NCBI RefSeq assembly: GCF_900167255.1
Contig: NZ_FUYB01000002.1
Coordinates: 309,948 to 373,947, forward strand
Direction: 5' to 3'
DNA length: 64,000 nt
DNA from: Thiothrix eikelboomii
GTDB taxonomy: Bacteria; Pseudomonadota; Gammaproteobacteria; Thiotrichales; Thiotrichaceae
Under the pieces are notes generated by a model, which searched no databases, was not told the origin of the DNA, and worked only from the letters and a program-made list of their open reading frames with translations. The position numbers were made by a program, and so were the translations under genes. Below are positions 1 to 7,911 of this stretch, in pieces (within the stretch, counting starts at the first letter, position 1; every line of letters begins with the position of its first letter).

Positions 1-7
1 TATTTGA

Positions 8-275
8 TTTCTAAGCTGCCTATCCGGCAGTGAACGTTTTATAGCGCTGTGCATCGCTTAATTTAGATTTCTAAGCTGCCTATCCGGCAGTGAACGGAAT
101 TGACAATGCAGCGATAAGTTTTGATCCTTTCTAAGCTGCCTATCCGGCAGTGAACATTTACCTTGCTATTTCAATACCTAATTCACATTTCTAAGCTGCC
201 TATCCGGCAGTGAACTCGATGATGGTAAGCCCCATCACGATAGGACGTTTCTAAGCTGCCTATCCGGCAGTGAAC
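8..275 (-). CRISPR. Type I-F CRISPR array, leader-proximal end
   Basis: Five identical 28-bp repeats start at 8, 68, 128, 188 and 248, separated by four 32-bp spacers that are all different; bases 1-7 are the end of a further spacer, so the array continues to the left. Read on the minus strand the repeat begins GTTCACTGCC and ends CTTAGAAA with an internal GCC/GGC hairpin, which is the type I-F (Csy/Cas6f) repeat. Repeat and spacer lengths also fit I-F. The 8-nt 5' handle therefore lies on the minus strand, transcription runs leftwards and the leader is at 276 and above. The perfect right-hand repeat fits a leader end. No cas gene is present in the window. Confidence 0.96.
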
Positions 276-279
276 AGTA

Positions 280-309
280 ACTATAACGCGATAAGTCCTC
301 GTTTTTCAA
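280..309 (-). promoter_or_regulatory. Possible CRISPR leader promoter
   Basis: On the minus strand a TTGAAA hexamer (304-309) and a TATAGT hexamer (280-285) are separated by 18 bp and sit directly beside the first repeat. This resembles a sigma-70 promoter firing into the array. The predicted start would fall at the repeat edge, which is unusually close, so the true leader promoter may lie further right. Confidence 0.35.
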
Positions 310-311
310 AC

Positions 312-347
312 AAAAAAAGGGGAATTTTAGCATTTACCCCTTTTTTT
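312..347. terminator. Bidirectional hairpin between lysR and the CRISPR array
   Basis: A seven-A run plus GGGG is mirrored by CCCC plus a seven-T run about 14 bases later, giving a stem with U-tracts on both strands. It lies downstream of the minus-strand lysR gene and would stop read-through into the array. From 348 to 531 I see no gene. Confidence 0.7.
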
Positions 348-531
348 AAGTGGTTCGCTAAGTCATTGATTGTTAAAGAGCGATTTTGATGCTGCCAAAA
401 TTGGGGTAGCAATTAGTTATTTGAGCATACTACTAAAACCATAATACTTAAACGATGGTCGAGCTGTTAATGCTTGCCACAACGGTTGGGTGAGATGCCA
501 CACTTCCTAGGCGGGTAGGCTTGGCTTTGGC

Positions 532-1428
532 TTAAATACGCTCACACAGCTCAATTAAAAAATCCAAAAAGGCGCGCGTTTTATTCGAAATCAAGCGGCG
601 ACTCGGATAAATCGCAGAAATCACCGACACCGACGGTTCAAACTCAATATGCTCAAAGACGCGAACCAATTCGCCCGTCGCTAGATGCTGCCTACAATAA
701 GGGTCAGGTACGAGTGCTATACCAAACCCATTTAATACCGCCGAACGCACTGCAATAGGATCATTGACGCTAATCATTTTTTTATTCAAGGTCAGGATTT
801 TCTTTTGCCCCTCAATGCGAATCGGGAAAGATTTCCCCACATAACGCTTTTCACACAGGTGGATATGTTGGAGTAAATCCTCAAGGGTGTTGCCTAATTC
901 ATTTCTCTTAAAATAGTCTGGGCTAGTCACACACCATAGCGTGCTGTCATAAAGCTTTTTCACCATTAAATCCGAATCATTCAGCGAACCAATGACCACG
1001 GCTAAATCAATCTGTTCACGAATAATATCCACCGGATGACTGGTAATGAGTAGCTCTAAATCAATTTGTGGATAGTGAGCACGAAACTGGCCTAAATGTG
1101 GAGCCACAATCTCACGTCCAAACGCCATCGGTAAAGCAATCACTAAGCGTCCGCTGGGCACTGTTTTAAAACCCGCCATCACCGCATTGGCCTCATTGAC
1201 TTGTTCCATAATCAATAGGCAATGCCGATAAAATGCCTCACCCTCGCTAGTAATTCGTAAGTTGCGCGTATTGCGGGTTAATAAGCGCACACCTAAATCA
1301 TGCTCTAAACGGGCAAGTGCTTTGCTGACGGCGGATTTAGAAATCTGTAAATAATCAGCTGCACTGGATACGCCATTGTGCTCAACAACCGCCACATACA
1401 ACGGTACATTATCTAAGTTCCACGCCAT
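532..1428 (-). CDS. LysR-family transcriptional regulator
   Basis: The 298-residue product has the LysR N-terminal winged helix (residues about 5-65, with the SAADYLQISKSAVSKALARL recognition region) followed by the inducer-binding fold. The start at 1428 is preferred over an in-frame ATG at 1452 because a perfect GGAGGA ribosome site lies 6 nt before it, and because the upstream start would place a palindromic operator inside the gene. It is divergent from the ring-cleavage dioxygenase at 1577. In this arrangement LysR proteins normally activate the neighbouring gene in response to its substrate or product, so a GalR-like role for gallate or a related phenolic is inferred. The effector cannot be read from sequence. 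Confidence 0.9.
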   Translation of the reverse strand: MAWNLDNVPLYVAVVEHNGVSSAADYLQISKSAVSKALARLEHDLGVRLLTRNTRNLRITSEGEAFYRHCLLIMEQVNEANAVMAGFKTVPSGRLVIALPMAFGREIVAPHLGQFRAHYPQIDLELLITSHPVDIIREQIDLAVVIGSLNDSDLMVKKLYDSTLWCVTSPDYFKRNELGNTLEDLLQHIHLCEKRYVGKSFPIRIEGQKKILTLNKKMISVNDPIAVRSAVLNGFGIALVPDPYCRQHLATGELVRVFEHIEFEPSVSVISAIYPSRRLISNKTRAFLDFLIELCERI

Positions 1429-1444
1429 AGCTTCCTCCTTCATT

Positions 1445-1460
1445 GTTTCCAATTAGAAAC
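1445..1460. promoter_or_regulatory. Probable LysR operator (GTTTC-N6-GAAAC)
   Basis: A palindrome GTTTC CAATTA GAAAC fits the T-N11-A form of LysR boxes and lies in the 148-bp divergent region between lysR and the dioxygenase. A second GTTTCC half-site occurs about 35 bp further, near 1484. This layout is typical of a recognition site plus an activation site. Confidence 0.55.
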
Positions 1461-1576
1461 AGTGTATCTTTGATTATCATATTGTTTCCAAAAAATTCCA
1501 ACCCTATGATGCATCAAATTCGATACTTGACTATGAAAACGCACTGATCCTAGGCAGTGACCAGGAGGAGATAAAC

Positions 1577-2866
1577 ATGGCTCAGATTATCGGCGGGATC
1601 GGCGCCTCACATTCACCGACCATCGCCTTCGCAAAAGACACGAATAAAGCCAATGACCCTGCTTGGGCTCCGATTTTCGAGGGCTTTCAAGCCGTGAAAA
1701 ACTGGGTGGCTGATCAGCAGATTGATGTGCTATTTATGATTTTTAATGATCACATCACCTCCTTCTTTTTTAATCATTATTCTGCCTTTGTACTCGGTGT
1801 GGACGATCAATACATACCCGCCGATGAAGGCGGTGGTGCACGCGACTATCCACCGATCAAGGGGCATCTTGAACTCTCGCGTCATATTGCAAATGCCTTA
1901 GTTGCTGATGAATTTGATCTGTCCTTCTTCCAAAAGAAACCTCTCGATCATGGCTTATTTTCGCCGTTGTCGATGATTATTACGGATCAGCCTAGCTGGC
2001 AAGGTAGCGTGATTCCACTCCAAGTCGGGGTATTGCAAGCACCGATTCCGAGTGCTCGACGCTGCTACAAACTCGGCAAATCCTTACGTAAAGCAATTGA
2101 AAGTTACCCTGAAAACTTGCGTGTAGCCATCGTGGCAACTGGCGGTTTATCCCATCAAGTTCATGGTGAACGCTGCGGTTTTAACAATACCGCTTGGGAT
2201 GACGAGTTTTTAGAGCTACTTGAACATGCACCTGAACAACTCACTCAATTACGGTTAGCTGACTATATTGAACGGGGTGGCATGGAAGGTGCAGAAGTCA
2301 TTATGTGGCTGGTGATGCGCGGTGCACTTTCCGACACAATCAAGCGCACCCATTGCAGCACTTACCTGCCCTCGATGACTAATATCGCCACCGTGATTTT
2401 TGAGGACTTAGCTGAGCCTGCCAGTCCTGCTGAAATCGCTGCGTATCAAGCCTATATCAACCATGAATTAGCAGGCGTAGATCAACTACAGGGTACTTAT
2501 CCTTTTACCCTCGAACGCAGCCACACGGCTTACCGTTTAAATGATTTCCTACATCGGTTAGTCATTCCAGAGCATCGCAAACGCTTTGTGAGCGAGCCTG
2601 AAGCTTTATTTGAAGCATTCCAACTCAGCCCTACAGAGCGCAGTCTAATTCGTGAGCAGAATTGGCTGGGGCTGATTCGCTACGGCGTGATTTTCTTCAT
2701 ACTGGAGAAAATGGCAGCAGTATTAGGGTTATCCAATCCACACATTTACGCCAGTATGCGCGGCGAAGATCTATCGACTTTTTTAAAAACCCGCAAGCTA
2801 CCTTTGCAATATTCTGTCGCTGGCCATACGCAAGCACAAACCACACAACCGTTAGACCCGACGTGA
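1577..2866 (+). CDS. Gallate / protocatechuate 4,5-type extradiol dioxygenase (fused LigB-LigA form)
   Basis: This 429-residue protein has an N-terminal LigB-type catalytic domain and a C-terminal LigA-like helical domain (about residue 300 onward), the fused layout of gallate dioxygenase (GalA/DesB, about 420 residues). Expected Fe(II) ligands are visible: His12 in GASHS, His59 in NDH, and the Glu in the GAEVIMW segment near residue 240. Reaction inferred from the family: meta-cleavage of gallate or a similar catechol acid in the cytoplasm. A strong AGGAGGAG ribosome site precedes the ATG. No downstream meta-cleavage genes (hydratase, aldolase) follow; the gene instead runs into a truncated TRAP gene. 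The last residues (after about 410) may be altered by that junction. Protocatechuate as substrate is the alternative. Confidence 0.85.
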   Translation: MAQIIGGIGASHSPTIAFAKDTNKANDPAWAPIFEGFQAVKNWVADQQIDVLFMIFNDHITSFFFNHYSAFVLGVDDQYIPADEGGGARDYPPIKGHLELSRHIANALVADEFDLSFFQKKPLDHGLFSPLSMIITDQPSWQGSVIPLQVGVLQAPIPSARRCYKLGKSLRKAIESYPENLRVAIVATGGLSHQVHGERCGFNNTAWDDEFLELLEHAPEQLTQLRLADYIERGGMEGAEVIMWLVMRGALSDTIKRTHCSTYLPSMTNIATVIFEDLAEPASPAEIAAYQAYINHELAGVDQLQGTYPFTLERSHTAYRLNDFLHRLVIPEHRKRFVSEPEALFEAFQLSPTERSLIREQNWLGLIRYGVIFFILEKMAAVLGLSNPHIYASMRGEDLSTFLKTRKLPLQYSVAGHTQAQTTQPLDPT

Positions 2867-3515
2867 GACGACTACACAAAAACTCTGGACCAACATTGAG
2901 CAACTCAATAACGAATATAAGCGGGTGAAGCTATTGGGGATTTGGAATAACCCTGAATCCGTGCTGATGACTAAAGACAAACCGATTAAATCACTGGAAG
3001 ATTTAAAAGGCCTAAAAATTCGAGTGTCTTCGCGCAATGTCGGTGACTTATTAACCGCATGGGGTGCTTCACCTGTTTCTATGCCGATCACTGAAGTCTA
3101 CAACTCGATGTCAACCGGCGTCATTGATGGCGTTTACACGGATGCCTCTGTCTTACAAAGCTTCAAGCTCAATGAGGTCACCCAATACGTAACCAAAGGC
3201 ATGCACTCTGCACTGTCCCCTCAATTCCTGATTATGAACCGCGACTCATGGGAGGGTTTGGACGAGGCTGGCAAAGCGGCCATGACTAAGCTCACCGGCG
3301 TAGAAATGTCTGAAAAAGGCCGCAAAATTCAAGCGGATCATGCCGAGGCTGCACTTAAAGCTTTCACTGAAAATGGTAAAGAAGTGATAACACTCTCTGA
3401 GACTGAGGCCGCAAAATTCAATGCAGCCTCTGCTAAATTGCTCGATCAAGCTGTGGCTGATTTGGAAGCTAAAGGCGTGAAAGCGCAAGACTTCGTGTCT
3501 GCTTTAAAACAGTGA
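2856..3515 (+). pseudogene. dctP: 5'-truncated TRAP substrate-binding protein (DctP family)
   Basis: The reading frame is open from 2856 (just after an in-frame TAG) and gives about 219 residues that match only the C-terminal part of DctP proteins: the segment with GLKIRV, the WGASP(V) region and the VIDGVYT motif. Aligned by eye with the complete DctP at 36665-37693, about 115 N-terminal residues are missing, including the signal peptide and half of lobe 1. The open frame overlaps the end of the dioxygenase by 11 bases. An internal GTG at 2925 could start translation, but the product would be cytoplasmic and incomplete. The simplest reading is a deletion that removed the intergenic region and the 5' part of dctP. 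The membrane subunits follow intact. Confidence 0.85.
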
Positions 3516-3522
3516 GAACCTT

Positions 3523-4038
3523 ATGTCTGAACCAACTACCGGTCAACCCTTGATCGCTAGTCGCTGGGTACGTGTGCTTGATCTAGCCGCGTATCTATCG
3601 GGCATCTTGCTGCTTGGCATTATGCTCTTGGTGGCGACAGCGGTGTTCTTTCGTTATTTTCTGCATCAACCTATTCTCGGCTCACAAGAGATCGTGCAGC
3701 TGGGCATGGTATTGGTAGTGATGCTGGCTATTCCCTCTACCGCAGCACACGATCTGCATATTCGTGTTGATCTATTGGATAAAGCTTTAGGTAAAGGTGG
3801 GCGTTTCTTTGCCGATTTATTGGGACGAGTCTTAGGTATTGTCGTGCTGTCGCTGATGGTTTGGCGTTGTGTACTTAAGGCCTTTGACACCTACGAATAT
3901 GCCGATACCACGAATATGCTCGCCTTACCTTTGTGGCCGATTTATGCAGTTATTGCAGCAGGCATGGGTATGTATGCTGTGATCCTGCTGGTGGAAATCA
4001 TCGCCCCATTCAAAACCCGAGGGCTAACTCATGACTGA
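3523..4038 (+). CDS. dctQ: TRAP transporter small membrane subunit
   Basis: A 171-residue protein with four predicted membrane helices (about residues 18-45, 50-70, 90-115 and 135-160), the DctQ pattern. It begins 7 bp after the truncated dctP and overlaps dctM by 8 bp, so the three form one operon. In TRAP systems DctQ bridges the binding protein and the large permease and is required for sodium-driven uptake. Because its own binding protein appears broken, uptake would need a binding protein from elsewhere. The position behind the dioxygenase suggests an aromatic acid substrate, which is inference. Confidence 0.9.
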   Translation: MSEPTTGQPLIASRWVRVLDLAAYLSGILLLGIMLLVATAVFFRYFLHQPILGSQEIVQLGMVLVVMLAIPSTAAHDLHIRVDLLDKALGKGGRFFADLLGRVLGIVVLSLMVWRCVLKAFDTYEYADTTNMLALPLWPIYAVIAAGMGMYAVILLVEIIAPFKTRGLTHD

Positions 4039-5329
4039 AGGTATGATGGGTATTATCGGCATTATTGGCTTATTAACGCTCTTGGGCTTACGGATGCCCG
4101 TTGGCATGTCTTTACTGGTCGTGGGCTTCTTTGGAATTTGGGCCTTGGATGACTTTAAAGCGGCTACCGCTGCTTTAGCCTCTGAAACCTTTTCCGCCAC
4201 CTCGTCTTATTCAATGTCAGTGATTCCTCTGTTTATCTTAATGGGGAATATTGCGGGACAAGCAGGTTATAGTCAGCGACTGTATGAAAGCGCGCATGCT
4301 TGGGTCGGGCATTTACGTGGCGGCTTAGCTTCAGCAACGATTTTAGGCTGTGCCAGCTTTGCAGCGGTGAGTGGTTCGTCGGTGGCCACAGCAGTCACAA
4401 TTGGTAAAGTCGCACTCCCTGAAATGAAGCGTTATGGCTATAGCGATGGTTTGGCCACTGACTCAGTCGCAGCGGGTGGTACGCTCGGAATTTTGATTCC
4501 ACCGTCCACAGGGTTTGTGCTATATGCAATTCTGACCGAAGAGTCGATTGGTAAATTGTTTATGGCCGGGATTATTCCGGGCTTGCTGCTGACTTTATTA
4601 TTTATTGCGGTGATCTATGTCACTACCCTGATCAACCCTCAAGGTAGATCAGGCGCAAAAACTACAAGCTCTGAGAAGTTAACTGCTTTATGGCGGGCAA
4701 CACCGCTATTATCTGTGATTTTCATCTCGATTGGTGGGATTTACTTTGGGGTGTTTACCCCTGAAGAAGCCGCAGGGGTTGGAGCATTCTTAATTTTATT
4801 GATGGCTTTATTCTCACGGAAAATAGGCCTGCGTGATTTAGCACCCATCCTACTCAATACAGTTCGCACCACAGCGATGCTCTATCTGATTATTATCGGT
4901 GCTAGTGTGTTTGGGCCGTTCTTAACTTTGACGCATATTCCTGCGACTTTAGGGGAGTCATTAGGTCTGTTAGGTCTTGGCATGTACGGCACTTTATTGG
5001 TCATTGTCTTAGGCTATATTGTGCTGGGCATGTTTTTTGATGGCTTAGCCATGCTAGTAATTACCCTACCGATTGTATTCCCGATCATTACAGGCATGGG
5101 CTTTGACCCGATTTGGTTTGGTGTAATTGCCGTGATTGTCGTGGAGATGGGGCTAATTACGCCACCCGTAGGGATCAATGTGTTTGTGGTTAAAGGCATC
5201 GCCACCGATGTACCGATGGCGACCATTTTCAAAGGTGTATTGCCGTTTTGGTTCGCAATGGCTGCCTGCTTGCTGATTCTAACGGTATTTCCAGAGCTTG
5301 CGCTGTTTTTGCCGAACCGGATGCAGTGA
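4031..5329 (+). CDS. dctM: TRAP transporter large permease subunit
   Basis: A 432-residue polytopic protein with the DctM signatures: an N-terminal helix with GLLTLLGLRMPVGM, a GSSVATAVTIG segment, AGGTLGILIPPS and the C-terminal GLITPPVGINVFV. Length matches the family (about 425-465). It is the ion-coupled translocation pore in the inner membrane. It overlaps dctQ and is the last gene of the operon; a GC-rich hairpin follows. The protein looks complete, which makes the truncation of dctP more striking. Confidence 0.93.
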   Translation: MTEGMMGIIGIIGLLTLLGLRMPVGMSLLVVGFFGIWALDDFKAATAALASETFSATSSYSMSVIPLFILMGNIAGQAGYSQRLYESAHAWVGHLRGGLASATILGCASFAAVSGSSVATAVTIGKVALPEMKRYGYSDGLATDSVAAGGTLGILIPPSTGFVLYAILTEESIGKLFMAGIIPGLLLTLLFIAVIYVTTLINPQGRSGAKTTSSEKLTALWRATPLLSVIFISIGGIYFGVFTPEEAAGVGAFLILLMALFSRKIGLRDLAPILLNTVRTTAMLYLIIIGASVFGPFLTLTHIPATLGESLGLLGLGMYGTLLVIVLGYIVLGMFFDGLAMLVITLPIVFPIITGMGFDPIWFGVIAVIVVEMGLITPPVGINVFVVKGIATDVPMATIFKGVLPFWFAMAACLLILTVFPELALFLPNRMQ

Positions 5330-5335
5330 AACTAG

Positions 5336-5364
5336 GCTCGGCTGAGCCAACGACTTGGCCGAGC
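5336..5364. terminator. Hairpin between convergent dctM and lipoprotein genes
   Basis: GCTCGGC at 5336-5342 is complementary to GCCGAGC at 5358-5364 with a 15-base loop. It lies between convergent genes and probably ends both transcripts, although no strong U-tract is present. Confidence 0.5.
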
Positions 5365-5366
5365 TG

Positions 5367-6077
5367 CTAATCCTCAAACCTCACCAGCTCCATCACTATT
5401 TTCCCACCCTTGTAGACTTCCGTATCCAAAGGCTCTTCACGCTCTAGCTTCACTAAACCGACCCCCGGTGCATACCATTCACGAGTGGTAATCGGCACAA
5501 TCGAGTTACCTTTGCGAGCATCGGCGTATAATGACAAATCGGTTTGCCCCTCAACTAACACACAATGGCTAAATTGACCTGCAGGCAACTCCACCGTTTC
5601 ATCCAAACTCAAGACCGTATAAGTCATCGGGAACTGCAAGCTATCCGCAGTCATTACATCCTGCCCCTCAAACACCCGCTCAATCAAATAAGGCTGGGAA
5701 ATCGTTGACCAAGTTTTGCCTTTGGCATGAGCAATCGGTAAGGGTAATACCATGCGTGGAATAGCATCGCTCTGTGGTTTAGCTTCCACTAAAGTGCGCT
5801 TGGCAACACGATAAATACCCTCCGTTTGTTGAGTCAGATAATAATCCGTACCATCGCTAGTACTGCGTATACTCACTTGTTGCTCTTTGAGCACCGTCTT
5901 ACCTGTGACTTCAATGATCAAAGTTTTCGTAACAAGGCGCTGTGGGTGCTCAATCGCCACTTGATACTCCCAACGCAAGCCTTGATTCAAAGGGAAATAA
6001 TCATCTTCCGCTGGCTGATCGCAAGCGGGCAGTAGACCTAAACACAATAAAGTTAAACTTAAGCGCCACATGCTCAT
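5367..6077 (-). CDS. Putative lipoprotein, last gene of the ExbB/ExbD-like module
   Basis: The 236-residue product begins with a lipoprotein signal ending LLPAC, giving Cys19 as the likely lipidated residue. The mature part starts with YFPLNQGLRWEY, a segment seen in many uncharacterised bacterial periplasmic proteins, and appears all-beta with no catalytic motif I can name. It overlaps the upstream gene by 4 bp and is the last of four overlapping genes with ExbB- and ExbD-like proteins. The lipoprotein may be the periplasmic partner of that energised complex, which is inference. It is also downstream of the PQQ dehydrogenase accessory genes on the same strand. Confidence 0.75.
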   Translation of the reverse strand: MSMWRLSLTLLCLGLLPACDQPAEDDYFPLNQGLRWEYQVAIEHPQRLVTKTLIIEVTGKTVLKEQQVSIRSTSDGTDYYLTQQTEGIYRVAKRTLVEAKPQSDAIPRMVLPLPIAHAKGKTWSTISQPYLIERVFEGQDVMTADSLQFPMTYTVLSLDETVELPAGQFSHCVLVEGQTDLSLYADARKGNSIVPITTREWYAPGVGLVKLEREEPLDTEVYKGGKIVMELVRFED

Positions 6078-6592
6078 TTCTCTGGCAAAGCAGGATCAGG
6101 TAGCTCGGTAAACTTGAGCTTTTCATGCACCTGCCCCAATTGGCGCAAATTCACAGGAGCCGCATTTTGGATTGGTTTATTCCGCTCCTTCACCCCAATT
6201 TGTACATTGCCATTACGTTGATTGCGCAGTGCATCTTGCAAGGATGAATGCAGCTCCCGATCATACGGAACCAGATAAGCACGTGGCTCACCCGCCGGTT
6301 TATTCCCCTGAAGATTTGAGGCCCAAATAAAAATCCGCCCAGTACTTCCCTGCTCTTGATCCGGTTCTTCAATCACCGAGGCATGCAATAAAAACTTATC
6401 CGGTAACTCCACGGCACTCGGCCAACCTTGCACTTGCTTCCAACCTTGATAGCTGAGCCAATACAAGCCCGCTGCAGCGATGACCAAGAGTAATTTAAGC
6501 CACCACGGTAGGCGCGCATACAGCAACACCAAAACTAATAGCGCTACTAGAAAAATATAAGCGACCACTAGCAACATGAGGATTTCATTCAT
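6074..6592 (-). CDS. Hypothetical membrane protein in ExbB/ExbD-like module
   Basis: A 172-residue protein with two closely spaced N-terminal membrane helices (about 3-25 and 30-47), followed by a soluble C-terminal domain of about 110 residues containing GRIFIWASN and YLVPYDRELH segments. I do not recognise the family. It overlaps the ExbD-like gene by 4 bp and the lipoprotein gene by 4 bp, so the stoichiometry is probably tightly coupled. A helical-hairpin anchor with a soluble domain would suit a coupling subunit between the proton channel and the lipoprotein, but the sequence does not prove this. Confidence 0.75.
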   Translation of the reverse strand: MNEILMLLVVAYIFLVALLVLVLLYARLPWWLKLLLVIAAAGLYWLSYQGWKQVQGWPSAVELPDKFLLHASVIEEPDQEQGSTGRIFIWASNLQGNKPAGEPRAYLVPYDRELHSSLQDALRNQRNGNVQIGVKERNKPIQNAAPVNLRQLGQVHEKLKFTELPDPALPEK

Positions 6593-7197
6593 ATTTTCCC
6601 TCCTAGCACTAAAGATTTTTGCAAAGTATTAATGGCAGTGACTTGCCCCTGTGGCGTAATACTAAAGCGCACAGCGGTTCGCTCCTCACCTTCACGCTGC
6701 AAAGTCGTGGTCGCATAATGCAAAACCTTTAAAGTCGGATTAACTTCCGCCAAATAAACCGTGACCGGTATCGCCTGTAGGGTCTGGCTACGGTAGTAAT
6801 GAATATTCACGATAAACTCACCGGCGGGGCGACCCCGAATACTGACGATTTCTTGATTGAGTGGATTAACGATTTCTTTGCCATCAATCAATTGCATGTC
6901 GTTTACCCTACCCCGATCATCTCGATCCAAATGCATCAGTCCTTCTTGAGGGCGCTTAAACCAAATCAATTGCCCCTTCGGTCCTTCTACCCAAGTATCA
7001 ATATCATCAGGGCTATGATCCGGCCAACTCACCGTAATCATGAACTCGGCTTTAGGATTAATGATTCCGGTTTTCGCGGTCGGGTTCATCAGTAATAAAG
7101 CAATCAAAAACAGAAAGGTAAAGGTCAATAGCGCGTTAAAGAGTAGATCGGTAAAAGGATCAATATCCAAACGTTCGCGTGGCTTAAACAGTGCCAT
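6589..7197 (-). CDS. ExbD-like protein with a C-terminal beta domain resembling DUF2135
   Basis: The 202-residue protein has a short cytoplasmic N-terminus and one membrane helix (about 18-37). The P-F-T-D17 motif at its start matches the Pro-x-x-Asp proton site of ExbD/TolR/MotB stators. Instead of the usual ExbD periplasmic fold, the C-terminal part (about 50-170) contains DDIDTWVEGPKG (about 64-75) and an acidic LDRDDRGRVND loop (90-100), followed by GEFIVNIHYY. This order resembles YfaP/DUF2135 beta-sandwich domains. The gene overlaps the ExbB-like gene by 14 bp. A proton-driven periplasmic machine is likely. A metal-binding role for the acidic loop is speculation. Confidence 0.75.
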   Translation of the reverse strand: MALFKPRERLDIDPFTDLLFNALLTFTFLFLIALLLMNPTAKTGIINPKAEFMITVSWPDHSPDDIDTWVEGPKGQLIWFKRPQEGLMHLDRDDRGRVNDMQLIDGKEIVNPLNQEIVSIRGRPAGEFIVNIHYYRSQTLQAIPVTVYLAEVNPTLKVLHYATTTLQREGEERTAVRFSITPQGQVTAINTLQKSLVLGGKI

Positions 7198-7879
7198 CAG
7201 CGACCTCAGGATTCGTATTCGCTTCGAGGGTTTCCGTCGCTAATGGCAGCTGGCTGGCTTGGATAGCAGCAATCAGAATTTGATCGGCGGTTCGATCCAA
7301 GATTAAATACTGCAAACCCAACAGACTACTGGCAACCAAACCAATGATGGTCGTATTCAGCGCAATCTTCATCCCTTGGGTCATTTGCTGCATCAGGGTT
7401 TGTACTTGAGCAATGTCTAGAGAAGATAGTTCGGTCATTGAGCCTAGCATCATCACAAACCCCACCACAGTTCCTAGCAAGCCCAATTTGATCAATAAAC
7501 CAGTGATAAACCAACCCACCTGATGCTGCCCACGTAAGGCCTCACCTAATAACTCAGCAGTCAGTTGTTTATCTTGTGGCTGAGGCAACGCCTGCAATTC
7601 TTGTAAATAGCCGAATATTAAGCTATCAGCGGTTTTATGTGGATGCCGCTGTGGCCAAGCCACCAATACCTGAATTTGTTGCGCTAGAAATAAACTACGA
7701 TAGCCACAATGCAAGCAAGTGAGTAAAAACAAGGCCACCATGAAGGGGCAAAGATAGGTATTATCGGTGGCAAACATGACTTGTAGCAAACCCTGATCCC
7801 AGAGGATCACGAGGCTCACTAATAGCAAACTGAACAGCCACAACCATTGCAACGGTAACACCCAAGCATGTTTTGTCAT
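7184..7879 (-). CDS. MotA/TolQ/ExbB-type proton channel protein
   Basis: A 231-residue protein with four predicted membrane helices: two near the N-terminus, then GLLIKLGLLGTVVGFVMML (about 132-150) and GMKIALNTTIIGLVASSL (about 175-193). The last two segments carry the MotA/TolQ/ExbB signature. Such proteins form pentameric proton channels around ExbD/TolR-type dimers. Its partner is the ExbD-like product that it overlaps. It starts 32 bp after the CxxxCW gene on the same strand, so it may be transcribed with the PQQ dehydrogenase genes. No tonB or TonB-dependent receptor gene is adjacent. Confidence 0.85.
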   Translation of the reverse strand: MTKHAWVLPLQWLWLFSLLLVSLVILWDQGLLQVMFATDNTYLCPFMVALFLLTCLHCGYRSLFLAQQIQVLVAWPQRHPHKTADSLIFGYLQELQALPQPQDKQLTAELLGEALRGQHQVGWFITGLLIKLGLLGTVVGFVMMLGSMTELSSLDIAQVQTLMQQMTQGMKIALNTTIIGLVASSLLGLQYLILDRTADQILIAAIQASQLPLATETLEANTNPEVADGTV

Positions 7880-7911
7880 TCAGTCTCCTTAAGCTCTGAC
7901 TATCCCTGACC

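Noticed and set aside
276-531. cas genes or further CRISPR repeats to the right of the array
   Set aside because: No further repeat copy and no coding frame before lysR; only the hairpin and leader-like sequence are present.
1429-1452. Upstream ATG start for the first LysR gene
   Set aside because: It would place the GTTTC-N6-GAAAC operator within the gene; ATG 1428 has the better ribosome site.
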